This document shows, in pieces, positions 1-10,978 of a DNA stretch of 64,000 bases (positions within the stretch are counted from its first letter, which is position 1; every line of letters begins with the position of its first letter). The position numbers were made by a program, and so were the translations under genes. This DNA comes from Paeniglutamicibacter quisquiliarum (GTDB lineage: Bacteria; Actinomycetota; Actinomycetes; Actinomycetales; Micrococcaceae), in the NCBI RefSeq assembly GCF_019084045.1, contig NZ_JAHRED010000002.1:310001-374000 (forward strand), in the 5' to 3' direction. The notes under the pieces are model-generated. The model did no database searches. It was not told the origin of the DNA and was given only the letters and a program-made list of their open reading frames with translations.

Positions 1-1046
1 TGGCCGGGCTGCTGGCCACCGCCACCATGGCGGCGGTCGGCTTCGTGCTGGTCGGGGTGTCCCCGCGCCGGCTGGGACGCAGCCACGCGGACACCGTGGT
101 GCGCTACACCGCGCCGCTGGTCCGCTTCCTGCGCGTGGTCCTCGGGCCCATCCCCACCTGGCTGGTGGGCATCGGCCAGGCGCTGAGCCCGCGCTCGGTC
201 GCCGAGGAGGACGGCTTCCTCTCCAAGGAACGGCTGCGCGACCTGGTCGACAGGGCCACCGAGGGCGACGGGCTGGAGGACGAGGCGGCGGAAATCATCA
301 ACTCGGTCTTCGACCTCGAGGACACCTACGTCCGCTCCGTCATGGTCCCGCGCACCGACATGGTCACCATCGACAAGGGCGAGGGGCTCAATGCCGCCAT
401 GGACCTGTTCCTGGCCTCGGGCTGCTCGCGCGTCCCGGTGATCGGGGAGAGCGCCGACGACATCTTCGGCATCGTCTACCTCAAGGACGTGGCCTACAAG
501 CTGCACCTGGGCCCGGAGAGCACCGACAAGGTGGAGGACCTTGCCCGCAAGGTCCGCTACGTCCCGGAGTCCAAGTCCGTGGCGGAGCTGCTGCCCGAGC
601 TGCAGCAGGAATCCACGCACATGGCCATCGTCATCGACGAATACGGCGGAACCGCCGGACTGGTCACCCTGGAGGACCTCATCGAGGAAATCGTCGGGGA
701 GATCGACGACGAGTACGACAGGCAAAAGGTCGAGATCGAGGAGGTGGGCGACGGCAGCTTCGTGGTGCGGGCCCACACCTCCATCGACGAACTGGGCGAA
801 CTCTTCGACATCGACATCGACGAGGACGAGGTCGACTCGGTGGGCGGGCTGCTGGGCAAGGTGCTTGAATCGGTGCCGGTGCTCGGATCCCACGCCACCT
901 TTGAAGGCATCGAAATGAAGGTCCTCTCGCTGAGCGGACGACGCAACCGGATCGGCAAGATCCTGGTGCGCAAGGTAGAAAAACAACCCAAGACCGGCGA
1001 ACACCCCGCCGCCAAAGATGCAGGGCATCACAAGGAGCAATCATGA
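1..1046 (+). CDS. CBS-pair / CorC_HlyC domain protein (hemolysin family), 5' partial
   Basis: The reading frame is open from base 3, so the true start lies upstream of the window. The visible part begins with the end of a DUF21/CNNM-type membrane region, followed by two CBS motifs (around window residues 95-215, with the MVPRTDM and IDEYGGTAGLVTLEDLIEE blocks) and a C-terminal CorC_HlyC transporter-associated domain. Family members are membrane proteins linked to Mg/Co homeostasis; the CBS pair usually binds adenine nucleotides. The substrate cannot be told from sequence. The stop overlaps the start of era by 4 bases (ATGA), so the two are translationally coupled. In actinobacteria this gene commonly sits between ybeY and era, which fits. 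Confidence 0.9.
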   Translation, partial: AGLLATATMAAVGFVLVGVSPRRLGRSHADTVVRYTAPLVRFLRVVLGPIPTWLVGIGQALSPRSVAEEDGFLSKERLRDLVDRATEGDGLEDEAAEIINSVFDLEDTYVRSVMVPRTDMVTIDKGEGLNAAMDLFLASGCSRVPVIGESADDIFGIVYLKDVAYKLHLGPESTDKVEDLARKVRYVPESKSVAELLPELQQESTHMAIVIDEYGGTAGLVTLEDLIEEIVGEIDDEYDRQKVEIEEVGDGSFVVRAHTSIDELGELFDIDIDEDEVDSVGGLLGKVLESVPVLGSHATFEGIEMKVLSLSGRRNRIGKILVRKVEKQPKTGEHPAAKDAGHHKEQS

Positions 1047-2014
1047 GCCGGAACATCAAGAAGCCACAGATGCTGCCCACCGGAGGCTGGCCCGAGGACT
1101 TCCGCGCCGGATTCACCTCCTTCGTGGGCCGCCCCAACGCGGGCAAGTCGACGCTGACCAACGCGCTGGTCGGCCAGAAGGTGGCCATCACCTCCTCGAA
1201 GCCGCAGACCACCCGCCACACCATCCGCGGCATCGTGCACCGCGAGGATTCCCAGCTGATCCTGGTCGACACCCCGGGGCTGCACCGCCCGCGCACACTG
1301 CTGGGCCAGCGCCTGAACGACCTGGTGGCTGACACGCTCTCCGAGGTCGACGCGATCGGCTTCTGCCTGCCGGCCAACGAGAAGATCGGCCCGGGCGACA
1401 GGTTCATCGCCACCCAGCTCGCGCAGCTGCAGAAGAAGCCCATCGTCGCCATCGTGACCAAGGCCGACACCGTGGACCGGGCAGCGCTGATGGCGCAGCT
1501 GATGGCCGTCACCCAGCTCGGGGTCGACACCCTGGGCGAGGGCGGCTGGGCCGCGGTGGTCCCGGTCTCGGCCACCGGGGACTTCCAGGTCTCCGAGGTC
1601 GCCGACGTGCTGGTGGCCCAGATGCCGCTCTCCCCGCCGCTGTACCCGGACGGTGAACTGACCGACGAGCCGGAGGCCAAGATGGTTTCCGAGCTGATCC
1701 GCGAGGCGGCCCTGGAGGGCGTGCGCGACGAGCTTCCGCACTCCCTGGCCGTGGTCGTGGAGGAAATGGTCCCGCGCGAGGGGCGCCCGGAGGACAGCCC
1801 GCTGCTGGACGTGCGGGTGAACCTGTACGTGGAGCGCTCGAGCCAGAAGGCCATCGTCATCGGCAAGGGCGGCGCCCGGCTGCGCGACGTGGGCACGCGT
1901 TCGCGCAAGGCCATCGAGGCGCTCCTTGGCACCCGGGTCTACCTCGACCTGCACGTGAAGATCGCCAAGGAATGGCAGCGCGACCCCAAGCAGCTGGGCA
2001 AGCTCGGCTTCTAG
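1043..2014 (+). CDS. era: GTPase Era, 30S ribosome assembly
   Basis: A 323-residue protein with the full Era layout: G1 loop GRPNAGKST at residues 29-37, switch region with DTPG at 76-79, TKAD (G4) at 139-142, and a C-terminal KH domain holding the IVIGKGGARLRDVG RNA-binding loop. Era binds the 3' end of 16S rRNA and couples GTP hydrolysis to 30S maturation and cell-cycle progress. The ATG overlaps the preceding stop (ATGA) and has an AAGGAG ribosome-binding site nine bases upstream. A strong hairpin follows the stop. Confidence 0.97.
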   Translation: MSRNIKKPQMLPTGGWPEDFRAGFTSFVGRPNAGKSTLTNALVGQKVAITSSKPQTTRHTIRGIVHREDSQLILVDTPGLHRPRTLLGQRLNDLVADTLSEVDAIGFCLPANEKIGPGDRFIATQLAQLQKKPIVAIVTKADTVDRAALMAQLMAVTQLGVDTLGEGGWAAVVPVSATGDFQVSEVADVLVAQMPLSPPLYPDGELTDEPEAKMVSELIREAALEGVRDELPHSLAVVVEEMVPREGRPEDSPLLDVRVNLYVERSSQKAIVIGKGGARLRDVGTRSRKAIEALLGTRVYLDLHVKIAKEWQRDPKQLGKLGF

Positions 2015-2025
2015 GCGCGCACCGC

Positions 2026-2054
2026 CCGGTGCCTCGGGATCCCCGGGGCACCGG
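2026..2054 (+). terminator. Hairpin terminator after era
   Basis: CCGGTGCC pairs with GGCACCGG, extended by an inner CGGG/CCCG around an ATC loop (one T-G pair between the two stems). It starts 12 bases after the era stop. The T-tract is weak, so termination may be partial. Confidence 0.6.
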
Positions 2055-2118
2055 CGGCTTTGTGACACGCAAATGCAATATTGTGCGACCGGCTTCCGGT
2101 GCGGCCGACACCTGGTGC

Positions 2119-2124
2119 TAGGGT
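2119..2124 (+). promoter_or_regulatory. Putative -10 element of the leuA leader transcript
   Basis: The hexamer TAGGGT lies exactly six bases before the GTG of the leader peptide. In actinobacteria a TAnnnT box at this spacing usually means transcription starts at the start codon itself, giving a leaderless mRNA. No good -35 box is visible. This is an inference from spacing. Confidence 0.5.
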
Positions 2125-2126
2125 GA

Positions 2127-4010
<1,884 letters not shown>

Positions 4011-4029
4011 GGCCGGGAAACGCAGTAGA

Positions 4030-4074
4030 GGGGGTCCCGTGCGCCGCAACGGTGCACGGGACCCCCATTATTTT
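4030..4074 (+). terminator. Rho-independent terminator of leuA
   Basis: A perfect 13-bp stem (GGGGGTCCCGTGC at 4030-4042 with its complement at 4054-4066), an 11-base loop, and the T-rich tail ATTATTTT. The tail also provides TATTTT six bases before a recO start codon. Confidence 0.9.
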
Positions 4075-4080
4075 GAGATG

Positions 4081-4842
4081 ATGGACAGCGTGGCACGTTC
4101 AGGGTTTACCGCAAAAAGCTACCGCACCCGCGGCATTGTCCTGCGCACCCACAAACTGGGCGAGGCCGACCGGATCATCACGCTGCTGAGCCCCGAGTTC
4201 GGGATCGTGCGCGCGGTGGCCAAGGGGGTGCGGCGCACCAGTTCCAAGATGGGGGCGACCCTCGAGCCGTTCATGGAGGTCGATGCCCAGATCGTGGCCG
4301 GCCGCTCGCTGCACACCATCATCCAGGCCCAGCTGCGCCACCCCTACGGGCAGGCGCTGGTGGCGGACTACTCCGCCTACACTGCCGGCGCGGCAATGCT
4401 GGAGACCGCCGAGCGGCTCACCGATGCCGACGCCGAGTCCATCGCCCCGCAGTACCGCCTGCTGCACGGCGCGCTGGCCGCACTGGCCCGCGGCGGGCAC
4501 GAACCCGGGACGGTGCTGGATTCCTACCTTTTGCGCGCCCTGGCCACCGCCGGCTGGGCGCCGAGCTTCACCCACTGCGTGCGCTGCGGCGCGGTGGGTC
4601 CCCACCAGGCCATCAACGTGCCCCTCGGCGGGGTGGTCTGCCACGACTGCCGGCCCGCCGGATCGATGTCCCCGCCGCCGGCCACGGTGGCCCTGCTTGC
4701 CGCCCTGCTTGACGGCGAGTGGGCAACGATCGACGCGGCCGACGGGGCCACCCGTGCGCAGGCGGCCGCGGTGGTGGCCAATTACCTGCAATGGCACCTT
4801 GAACGCGCAGTGAAATCCCTCAAACTCGTGGAGCGAAGATGA
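4081..4842 (+). CDS. recO: DNA repair protein RecO
   Basis: RecO binds single-stranded DNA and loads RecA through RecFOR in gap repair. The N-terminal OB fold begins at [19 protein letters not shown]; a zinc motif of two CxxC pairs (CVRCG and CHDC) lies in the second half, as in most RecO proteins. The frame is open upstream to a GTG at 4039, but that lies inside the leuA terminator. I prefer ATG 4081, because TATTTT is six bases upstream (leaderless pattern); ATG 4078 is equally in frame. Its stop overlaps the uppS start by ATGA. Confidence 0.93.
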   Translation: MDSVARSGFTAKSYRTRGIVLRTHKLGEADRIITLLSPEFGIVRAVAKGVRRTSSKMGATLEPFMEVDAQIVAGRSLHTIIQAQLRHPYGQALVADYSAYTAGAAMLETAERLTDADAESIAPQYRLLHGALAALARGGHEPGTVLDSYLLRALATAGWAPSFTHCVRCGAVGPHQAINVPLGGVVCHDCRPAGSMSPPPATVALLAALLDGEWATIDAADGATRAQAAAVVANYLQWHLERAVKSLKLVERR

Positions 4843-5666
4843 GCAAGGCCCCCAAGATCACCGGCAAGCCCGGACCCGTGACCCCCGCGATGCGTCCGGG
4901 CGATGCCCCGATGCCGCAGATCCGCCCCGAGCTGGTGCCGCAACACGTCGCCATCGTGATGGACGGCAACGGCCGCTGGGCCAATGCGCGCGGCCTGCCG
5001 CGCACCGAGGGCCACCGTGCCGGGGAGGCGGCGCTGCTGGACGTGATGGCCGGCGCCGTGCAGATGGGCATCAAGTACGTCTCGGTGTACGCCTTCTCCA
5101 CCGAAAACTGGAAGCGCAGCCCGGAGGAGGTGCGCTTCCTCATGGGCTTCTCCCGCGACGTGCTGCGCCGCCAGCGCGACACCCTCAACGAATGGGGCGT
5201 GCGCGTGCGCTGGGCAGGGCGCGAGCCGAGGCTGTGGCGCACCGTGGTCAACGAGCTCAAGGACGCCGAGAAGCTCACCGCCGCCAACCAGACCTGCCAG
5301 CTGACCATGTGCGTGAACTACGGCGGGCGGGCGGAAATCGCCGACGCGGTGAGGGCCATCGCCGAACAGGTGGCCGCCGGCACCCTGAAGCCCTCGCAGG
5401 TGAGCGAGAAGACCGTGGCCAGGCACCTGGACGAGCCCGAGATGCCCGACGTCGACCTGTTCCTGCGCACCAGCGGCGAGCAGCGCACCTCCAACTTCCT
5501 GCTCTGGCAGTCGGCATACGCCGAGATGGTGTTCATCGACGAGCTGTGGCCCGACGTGGACCGCACGACGCTGTGGGACGCGGTGCGCGAATATGCCAGC
5601 CGCGACCGCCGCTACGGCGGTGCGGTGGACAAGCCGGTGGCCGCGGCCCCGGCCCCCGGAGCCTGA
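4839..5666 (+). CDS. uppS: Isoprenyl transferase (undecaprenyl/decaprenyl diphosphate synthase)
   Basis: A cis-prenyltransferase of 275 residues making the long-chain polyprenyl diphosphate carrier for cell-wall synthesis. Diagnostic blocks are [13 protein letters not shown] (catalytic Asp, diphosphate binding), [19 protein letters not shown], and the C-terminal [24 protein letters not shown]. The family name UppS is used; in actinobacteria the product length may be C50 rather than C55, which the sequence does not settle. The ATGA overlap with recO suggests translational coupling. Confidence 0.95.
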   Translation: MSKAPKITGKPGPVTPAMRPGDAPMPQIRPELVPQHVAIVMDGNGRWANARGLPRTEGHRAGEAALLDVMAGAVQMGIKYVSVYAFSTENWKRSPEEVRFLMGFSRDVLRRQRDTLNEWGVRVRWAGREPRLWRTVVNELKDAEKLTAANQTCQLTMCVNYGGRAEIADAVRAIAEQVAAGTLKPSQVSEKTVARHLDEPEMPDVDLFLRTSGEQRTSNFLLWQSAYAEMVFIDELWPDVDRTTLWDAVREYASRDRRYGGAVDKPVAAAPAPGA

Positions 5667-5689
5667 TCCCGCGGGGCCCGGGGCCGGGG

Positions 5690-6883
5690 TCAGGGGCTCA
5701 CGGCGTCCGCGCGCGCGGCATGTCCCGGCAGGTAGCCGGCGCCCCACCTGTCGATGGCGGCGTAGGCGGCGGCCCGCGGTTCGGGCTGGGACGCGAACAC
5801 GTCGTGCATGGCCCCGGCGATGAGCGTGTTGGCCACCTCGGAACCCAGGCGAAGGGAGCGGTCGCGCACCACCTGCACCTCCAGCACGGAGTCGTGGTGA
5901 AGCATCGACTCGTCGAAGGCGGTGCCCAGGTGCGAGGTCTTCGAGGTCAGCACGAGCACCGGCACCTTGATGTCCAGGCCCCGTGAGACCTCGCGGTGCC
6001 CGGCCATCACCGCGGTGATCCAGCCCGCTGTCACCGGGAACGCCACCGCCGGACGCCACAGCGGATGCAGGTCCCAGGAACCCTGGGCCTGCCGGCTCAT
6101 GGAACGCCAGTAGTTGTCCAGTTCCGGCAGGTGCAGCTTGGCCCGCGGCCGCCGCCGTGCGATGGGCTCGACCACGCCCTGGGCGGCGTAGCGCACCAGG
6201 TAGCTGCCCTGCATCTCCAGCCACGGGCTGTTGAGGATCAGTGCGTGGAAGGCGCCCGGGTGGCGGTTGACCCAGAGGCTTGCCACCAGTCCGCCGGTCG
6301 AATGCGCCACGCAGATCCCCGTCGCGTCCGGCCCCTCCAGCGAGCGGATCATGTGCAGTGCGGCGTCCAGGTCGGCGTCGTACTCGTCCAGGGACGCGGT
6401 GAAGCCGGGGTTCAGGTGGTGGGGGCGCAGGCTGCGCCCGTAGCGGCGCAGGTCCAACGCATAGAAGGCGTAGCCGCGCGCGGTCCAGTAGCGGGCCAGT
6501 TCGGCGTTGTAGAAGTAGTCGCTCCAGCCATGGACCGCCAGCACGAAGCCCGCCTTCCGGTCAGGTGTCCCGGACGCGGGCGCGGGGGAGGGCGAACTTG
6601 GCCGCGGCCACAGCCGGTCAAGGGCGGCACGCAACCTCGAACCTGCAGTGGTTCCCGCGTGCTCCGGTTCCGGGGTGGGGAGCCGGTGGCGCACCAGCGT
6701 GGCGCACAGCTCGCCCTCCGCATCCGCGCCCAGCGGCAATGTCGTGTAGCTGAACCCCTCGCCCAGGATGTCGGGCTCCCAGGCTCCGGGCCGGGTCGTT
6801 GCGCTGAAGTCCGGCCAGGCGGCGCTGGGATCGTTCTCCGGCGGGAGCGCCGACCTTGAACCGAGGGAGGAGGCGTGCGACAT
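5690..6883 (-). CDS. Alpha/beta hydrolase (serine aminopeptidase / lysophospholipase-like)
   Basis: A 397-residue protein with an HGWSDYFYN oxyanion-hole region, a nucleophile elbow in the form AHSTGG, and a late Asp/His region, typical of Hydrolase_4 (S33) proteins such as monoglyceride lipases. Substrate unknown. No signal peptide is seen, so it is probably cytoplasmic. The frame is open far upstream, but ATG 6883 is chosen because TATGCT sits six bases before it, the leaderless pattern common in this window. It is divergent from pyrD. Confidence 0.85.
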   Translation of the reverse strand: MSHASSLGSRSALPPENDPSAAWPDFSATTRPGAWEPDILGEGFSYTTLPLGADAEGELCATLVRHRLPTPEPEHAGTTAGSRLRAALDRLWPRPSSPSPAPASGTPDRKAGFVLAVHGWSDYFYNAELARYWTARGYAFYALDLRRYGRSLRPHHLNPGFTASLDEYDADLDAALHMIRSLEGPDATGICVAHSTGGLVASLWVNRHPGAFHALILNSPWLEMQGSYLVRYAAQGVVEPIARRRPRAKLHLPELDNYWRSMSRQAQGSWDLHPLWRPAVAFPVTAGWITAVMAGHREVSRGLDIKVPVLVLTSKTSHLGTAFDESMLHHDSVLEVQVVRDRSLRLGSEVANTLIAGAMHDVFASQPEPRAAAYAAIDRWGAGYLPGHAARADAVSP

Positions 6884-6889
6884 GTGTTG

Positions 6890-6895
6890 AGCATA
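6890..6895 (-). promoter_or_regulatory. Putative -10 box (TATGCT) for the alpha/beta hydrolase
   Basis: TATGCT on the minus strand, six bases before ATG 6883, with no Shine-Dalgarno sequence between. This supports a leaderless transcript and sets the start codon. Confidence 0.45.
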
Positions 6896-6944
6896 ACGAA
6901 CTTGAAGTTGTTTGGAAGCGTGGTTGCGGGGAAGACTAGGAGTC

Positions 6945-8036
6945 ATGCGCATATACCCCACGATTTTCCGCCTGGTCTTCACGAAGATGGACCCCGAAAA
7001 GGCACACCACTTTTCCTTCGATGCCCTGCGGCTGGCCGAGAAGCTCGGGGTGTCGGTCATCGCGCGGAAGCTGTGCGCCCCTGACCCGGCGCTGCGCCGC
7101 ACGGTGATGGGCATCGACTTCCCCTCGCCCTTCGGCCTGGCGGCGGGGTTCGACAAGGAAGGCGCCGGCATCCCGGCGCTGGCGGACCTGGGCTTCGGCC
7201 ACGTGGAGGTCGGCACCATCACCGGTGTCGCGCAGCCGGGCAACGAGAAGCCCCGGCTTTTCCGCCTCGTGGAGGACAAGGCCGTCATCAACCGCATGGG
7301 GTTCAACAACGACGGCGCGCGCGCGGTGGCGCCGCGCATCCGCGCCGCACGGCTGCGCCTGGCAGGGCGCTTCGGGGCCCGCCGCCCGGTCATCGGCGTG
7401 AACATCGGCAAGACCAAGACCGTGGAACTCGACGACGCCGTCGCCGACTACTTGGTCTCCACCCGCGAGCTGGCGGCCCATGCCGACTACCTGGTGGTCA
7501 ACGTGTCATCACCCAACACCCCGGGGCTGCGCCTGCTCCAGGGCGTCGAAACGCTGCGGCCCTTGCTGGAAGCGGTGGGCGCGGAAGCCGACCGGGTCGC
7601 CGGGCGCCATGTCCCGCTGCTGGTCAAGATCGCCCCCGACCTCAATGACGCGGACATCTCCGACGTCGCCACGCTGGCCACCGAGCTGAAGCTCGACGGC
7701 ATTATTGCCACCAACACCACCATTGCCCGCGAGCCGCTGGTCTCCGACGCCTTCAAGGTCGCCGAGATCGGGGCGGGCGGACTGAGCGGGGCCCCGCTGA
7801 AGGCCCGCTCGCTGGCGGTGCTCAAGGTGCTGCGCGAGAAGGTCCCCGCCGACATGGCGATCATCTCCGTGGGCGGGGTCAGCACCGGGGAGGACGTCAT
7901 CGAACGCCTCCAGGCCGGCGCGGACCTGGTCCAGGGCTACACCGCATTCCTCTACGAGGGCCCGCTGTGGGTCCGCGGCATCAACAAGGCGCTGGCCGCC
8001 GCGCAGGCACAGGGCAGGTCCCTGGCCAGCAAGTAG
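6945..8036 (+). CDS. pyrD: Dihydroorotate dehydrogenase (quinone), class 2
   Basis: A 363-residue flavoenzyme oxidising dihydroorotate to orotate with quinone as acceptor at the membrane. Visible class 2 blocks: the N-terminal membrane-associating helix (IYPTIFRLVF), LAAGFDKEG, GTITGVAQPGN, NRMGFNNDG, GVNIGK, and NVSSPNTPGLR with the catalytic serine region. An upstream in-frame ATG exists at 6912, but ATG 6945 has an AGGAG site at 6938-6942 and starts at the conserved MRIYP. It is followed by a strong hairpin. Confidence 0.96.
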   Translation: MRIYPTIFRLVFTKMDPEKAHHFSFDALRLAEKLGVSVIARKLCAPDPALRRTVMGIDFPSPFGLAAGFDKEGAGIPALADLGFGHVEVGTITGVAQPGNEKPRLFRLVEDKAVINRMGFNNDGARAVAPRIRAARLRLAGRFGARRPVIGVNIGKTKTVELDDAVADYLVSTRELAAHADYLVVNVSSPNTPGLRLLQGVETLRPLLEAVGAEADRVAGRHVPLLVKIAPDLNDADISDVATLATELKLDGIIATNTTIAREPLVSDAFKVAEIGAGGLSGAPLKARSLAVLKVLREKVPADMAIISVGGVSTGEDVIERLQAGADLVQGYTAFLYEGPLWVRGINKALAAAQAQGRSLASK

Positions 8037-8046
8037 CCGCCGCCCC

Positions 8047-8084
8047 GTGGGCCCCGTCACCGAGCAGTCGGCGACGGGGCCCAC
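8047..8084 (+). terminator. Terminator of pyrD
   Basis: A 12-bp stem GTGGGCCCCGTC / GACGGGGCCCAC, continued by CCGA/TCGG around a four-base loop, ten bases after the pyrD stop. Confidence 0.8.
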
Positions 8085-8148
8085 GGCGTTTGTGCCGTGC
8101 CCCGGGGGAGCACGGCGGGCGCGGCAGCCGGATCCCGGGCAGCGAAAA

Positions 8149-8195
8149 GGCGTGTGGCTCCCCGGCCGGATCCAGTCCGTGGGGTGCCACACGCC
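8149..8195 (-). terminator. Terminator of the DUF3043 gene
   Basis: A 10-bp stem GGCGTGTGGC / GCCACACGCC with a long loop; on the minus strand it is followed by TTTT. It lies downstream of the minus-strand stop at 8229. Confidence 0.7.
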
Positions 8196-8228
8196 TTGGT
8201 GTGGATTCTTGAACGCCTGTGCGCGGTG

Positions 8229-8810
8229 TTAGCGCGGGTCCTCGCCGCGGCGGACCTGCGGCTTGGGCAGGCGCAGCTTGCGGAACTGCAGGCCGCGCAT
8301 GATGCCGTAGTAGGTGACGCCGCGTTCGACCGAGCCGAAGCGGGCGACCAGGCCCTTCCGCAGGCCGCGGGACATGATGAACGCGTCCACGGCCACCAGC
8401 GCGACCAGGATCCACAGGGCAAAGGTCACGTACACGGTCACTTGCGGGTACCTGGAGAGGCTCAGCGAGACGATCAGGAACGCGAAGACCGCGAACATCA
8501 GGTATTCGCCGATCATGAAGCGCCGGTCCACGTAGTCGCGGGCGAAGCGCTTCTGCGGTCCCTGGTCGCGGGCAGCCATGAAGCGCTCGTCACCGGTCTC
8601 GTTGGCCAGCCGCATGCGGTTCTGCGCCTCGAGGCGCTGGGTGCGCTCGGCCGCGCGCGCCAGCTTGCGGTCGGTGGGCACCAGCGGGCGCTGGTTTTGC
8701 GCCTGCTGCGCACTGCGCTTCGGGGTCGGGGCATTCTTGCCGGCGGGCTTTGTGGTCTCTTCTGTGGGCGCTTCTATGGAAGCTGCCTGATCTTTCTTGC
8801 GTCCAAACAC
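8229..8810 (-). CDS. DUF3043 membrane protein
   Basis: A 193-residue actinobacterial protein of unknown function. The first ~95 residues are charged and hydrophilic (Lys/Arg/Gln rich, cytoplasmic); two adjacent hydrophobic segments follow (around residues 100-145), then a basic tail ending RRGEDPR. This layout and the KRFARDYVDRR block match DUF3043. It converges on pyrD and diverges from the dipeptidase gene. No function is proposed. Confidence 0.85.
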   Translation of the reverse strand: MFGRKKDQAASIEAPTEETTKPAGKNAPTPKRSAQQAQNQRPLVPTDRKLARAAERTQRLEAQNRMRLANETGDERFMAARDQGPQKRFARDYVDRRFMIGEYLMFAVFAFLIVSLSLSRYPQVTVYVTFALWILVALVAVDAFIMSRGLRKGLVARFGSVERGVTYYGIMRGLQFRKLRLPKPQVRRGEDPR

Positions 8811-8880
8811 CCTGTCAGTCTAGCTTGCACCCGGCACGCCATCGTCATCGGGCGCCCGGCGCGGTTGTAGGCTTTTTCCC

Positions 8881-10290
8881 ATGACTACCAAGAACACCGC
8901 CGCCCCGGCCACTTTCGGCGTGGATCGGGACTCCCTGGACGCACACGTTGAGATGGACTTCGAGCGCATTGTCTCCGAACTGGGCAGGCTCGTGGCAATT
9001 CCCGGCATTGCCTGGGAATCGTTCGACCCCGCCCAGCTTGACCGCAGCGCCGAGGCAGTGGCGCAGCTGGTGCGGGAGGCCGGCATGGAAAATGTCGAGA
9101 TCCTCCGCGTGCCCACCGCCACCGGTGCCATGGGCGGCCCGGCGATCGTGGCCAACCGCCCCGCCCGCGACGGAAAGCCCACCATTTTGCTCTATGCGCA
9201 CCACGATGTGCAGCCCCCGGGCGACGAGGAGCTGTGGAACACCAAGCCGTTCGAGGCAACCGAGATCGACGGCCGGCTCTACGGCCGGGGAGCGGCCGAC
9301 GACAAGGCCGGCATCATGGTGCACATCGCCGCTCTGCGCGCGGTGCTTGACACCATTGCCGACTTCGGCCTCGGCGTCACGTTCTTCCTCGAAGGAGAGG
9401 AAGAGGCCGGTTCGCCCAGCTTCCGCCAGTTCCTGGAGACCCACCGCGACCGCCTGGAGGCGGACGTGATCGTGGTGGCCGACTCCTCCAACTGGAAGGT
9501 CGGGGTCCCGGCGTTGACCACGTCCCTGCGCGGCATGGTCGGGGGAGTGGTCGAGGTCCGCACGCTGAACCACGCGGTGCACTCGGGGATGTTCGGCGGG
9601 CCGGTGCTCGATGCCCCCACCGTGGCGGCCCGCCTGATCTCCACCTTCCACGACGCACAGGGCAACGTGGCAATCGAGGGGCTCGTGTCCAACGAGCACG
9701 CCCTGGTTGACTACCCCGAGGCAGCCTTCCGCGAAGATTCCTCCGTGTTGGACTCGGTGCAGCTCGCCGGCAGCGGCAACATTGCCGACCGCCTGTGGAA
9801 CAAGCCGGCACTGTCCATCATCGGCATGGACATTCCCTCGGTGGCGGTGTCGTCAAACACCCTGTTGCCGTCCACGCGTTTCAAGCTGAGCCTGCGCGTG
9901 GCCCCCGGCCAGGACCCGGAGGCGGCCACCGAGGCGGTGCGCCGGCACATCCTGGGCCAGGACCTGGGAGGCGCGCAGGTCACCTTCGAGGCCGAGGAGG
10001 CCGGGCAGTCATTTGCCACCGACACCTCGGCGCCCGCAGCCCAGGCCAGCCTGTGGGCCTTGGGGGAGGCCTGGGGCGTTCCCGCCGTGGAGACCGGCAT
10101 CGGCGGATCGATCCCGTTCATCTCCGACCTGCTGGATGTCTTCCCGGCGGCCCAGATCCTGGTCACCGGCGTGGAAGACCCGGATTCCCGGGCCCATTCG
10201 GCCAATGAGTCGCTGCACCTGGGCGATTTCCGTCACGCAATTTTGGCCGAGGCCCTGCTCTTGGCACGCTTGAACAACCACGGGCTATAG
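8881..10290 (+). CDS. M20-family dipeptidase
   Basis: A 469-residue M20/M28-type metallopeptidase. The metal ligands are visible: HHDVQP (His, Asp), GRGAADDKAG (bridging Asp), EGEEEAGS (general base Glu and metal Glu), DSSNW and a late His in the C-terminal part (RAHSANE). A dimerisation domain is inserted in the middle. Members cleave dipeptides or N-acyl amino acids; substrate not determinable here. TAGGCT lies seven bases before the ATG with no ribosome-binding site, suggesting a leaderless mRNA. Confidence 0.93.
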   Translation: MTTKNTAAPATFGVDRDSLDAHVEMDFERIVSELGRLVAIPGIAWESFDPAQLDRSAEAVAQLVREAGMENVEILRVPTATGAMGGPAIVANRPARDGKPTILLYAHHDVQPPGDEELWNTKPFEATEIDGRLYGRGAADDKAGIMVHIAALRAVLDTIADFGLGVTFFLEGEEEAGSPSFRQFLETHRDRLEADVIVVADSSNWKVGVPALTTSLRGMVGGVVEVRTLNHAVHSGMFGGPVLDAPTVAARLISTFHDAQGNVAIEGLVSNEHALVDYPEAAFREDSSVLDSVQLAGSGNIADRLWNKPALSIIGMDIPSVAVSSNTLLPSTRFKLSLRVAPGQDPEAATEAVRRHILGQDLGGAQVTFEAEEAGQSFATDTSAPAAQASLWALGEAWGVPAVETGIGGSIPFISDLLDVFPAAQILVTGVEDPDSRAHSANESLHLGDFRHAILAEALLLARLNNHGL

Positions 10291-10398
10291 GACCCGCACT
10301 TCGTCGCCGCGCCAGCATTTGCGGTCTCGTCGTACCATTGAAGGTGAGGGGCCACGCTTGAGGCGTCGCCCAAGTGAGCAGTATATGGAGGATCACGC

Positions 10399-10773
10399 AT
10401 GACAACTGCAGCCAATGAGACCACCGCGGACACCACGGAGCTTCCGAGCCACGAGGTCAAGCTTTCGGACGTCGCGGCAGACAAGGTCCGTTCACTGCTT
10501 GAACAGGAAGGCCGCACCGATCTTCGTTTGCGCGTCGCCGTTCAGCCAGGGGGATGTTCGGGCCTGATTTACCAGCTCTACTTTGACGAGCGCCTGCTTG
10601 AGGGCGACGCCGTCAAGGACTACGACGGCGTTGAGGTTGTCGTGGACAAGATGAGCGTTCCCTACCTGGACGGCGCTTCGATTGACTTCGAGGACACCAT
10701 CTCCAAGCAGGGCTTCACCATCGACAACCCCTCTGCCGGGGGCTCTTGCGCCTGTGGAGATTCCTTCCACTAA
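10399..10773 (+). CDS. erpA: Iron-sulfur cluster insertion protein (HesB/IscA, ErpA-type)
   Basis: A 124-residue A-type carrier with the three conserved cysteines, one in GGCSG and two in SCACGDSF, that hand Fe-S clusters to apoproteins. GGAGG is well placed before the ATG. Its position directly upstream of cytochrome oxidase genes is conserved in actinobacteria. The HesB core has the full expected length; the N-terminal ~20 residues are acidic and variable. Confidence 0.93.
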   Translation: MTTAANETTADTTELPSHEVKLSDVAADKVRSLLEQEGRTDLRLRVAVQPGGCSGLIYQLYFDERLLEGDAVKDYDGVEVVVDKMSVPYLDGASIDFEDTISKQGFTIDNPSAGGSCACGDSFH

Positions 10774-10787
10774 GACGGAACCAAATG

Positions 10788-10831
10788 CACCGCCCATACG
10801 TTGAGACATCTTCGTCCCTGGGCGGTGTTTT
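10788..10831 (+). terminator. Terminator of erpA
   Basis: Perfect 9-bp stem CACCGCCCA / TGGGCGGTG followed by TTTT, 15 bases after the stop. Confidence 0.8.
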
Positions 10832-10978
10832 GGTCGGCATTCGCATGCCCGAGAGGGTAAGCTCTACGATAAGTAGTAAAACTATGGTTTTCTTCGACCT
10901 CATCAGCGTTGATTCACTTGAGTCCGGCCGCTGGGAGGCGAAGACTCATTCAGCACCAACAAAGAGGAAGGGCCGTCT

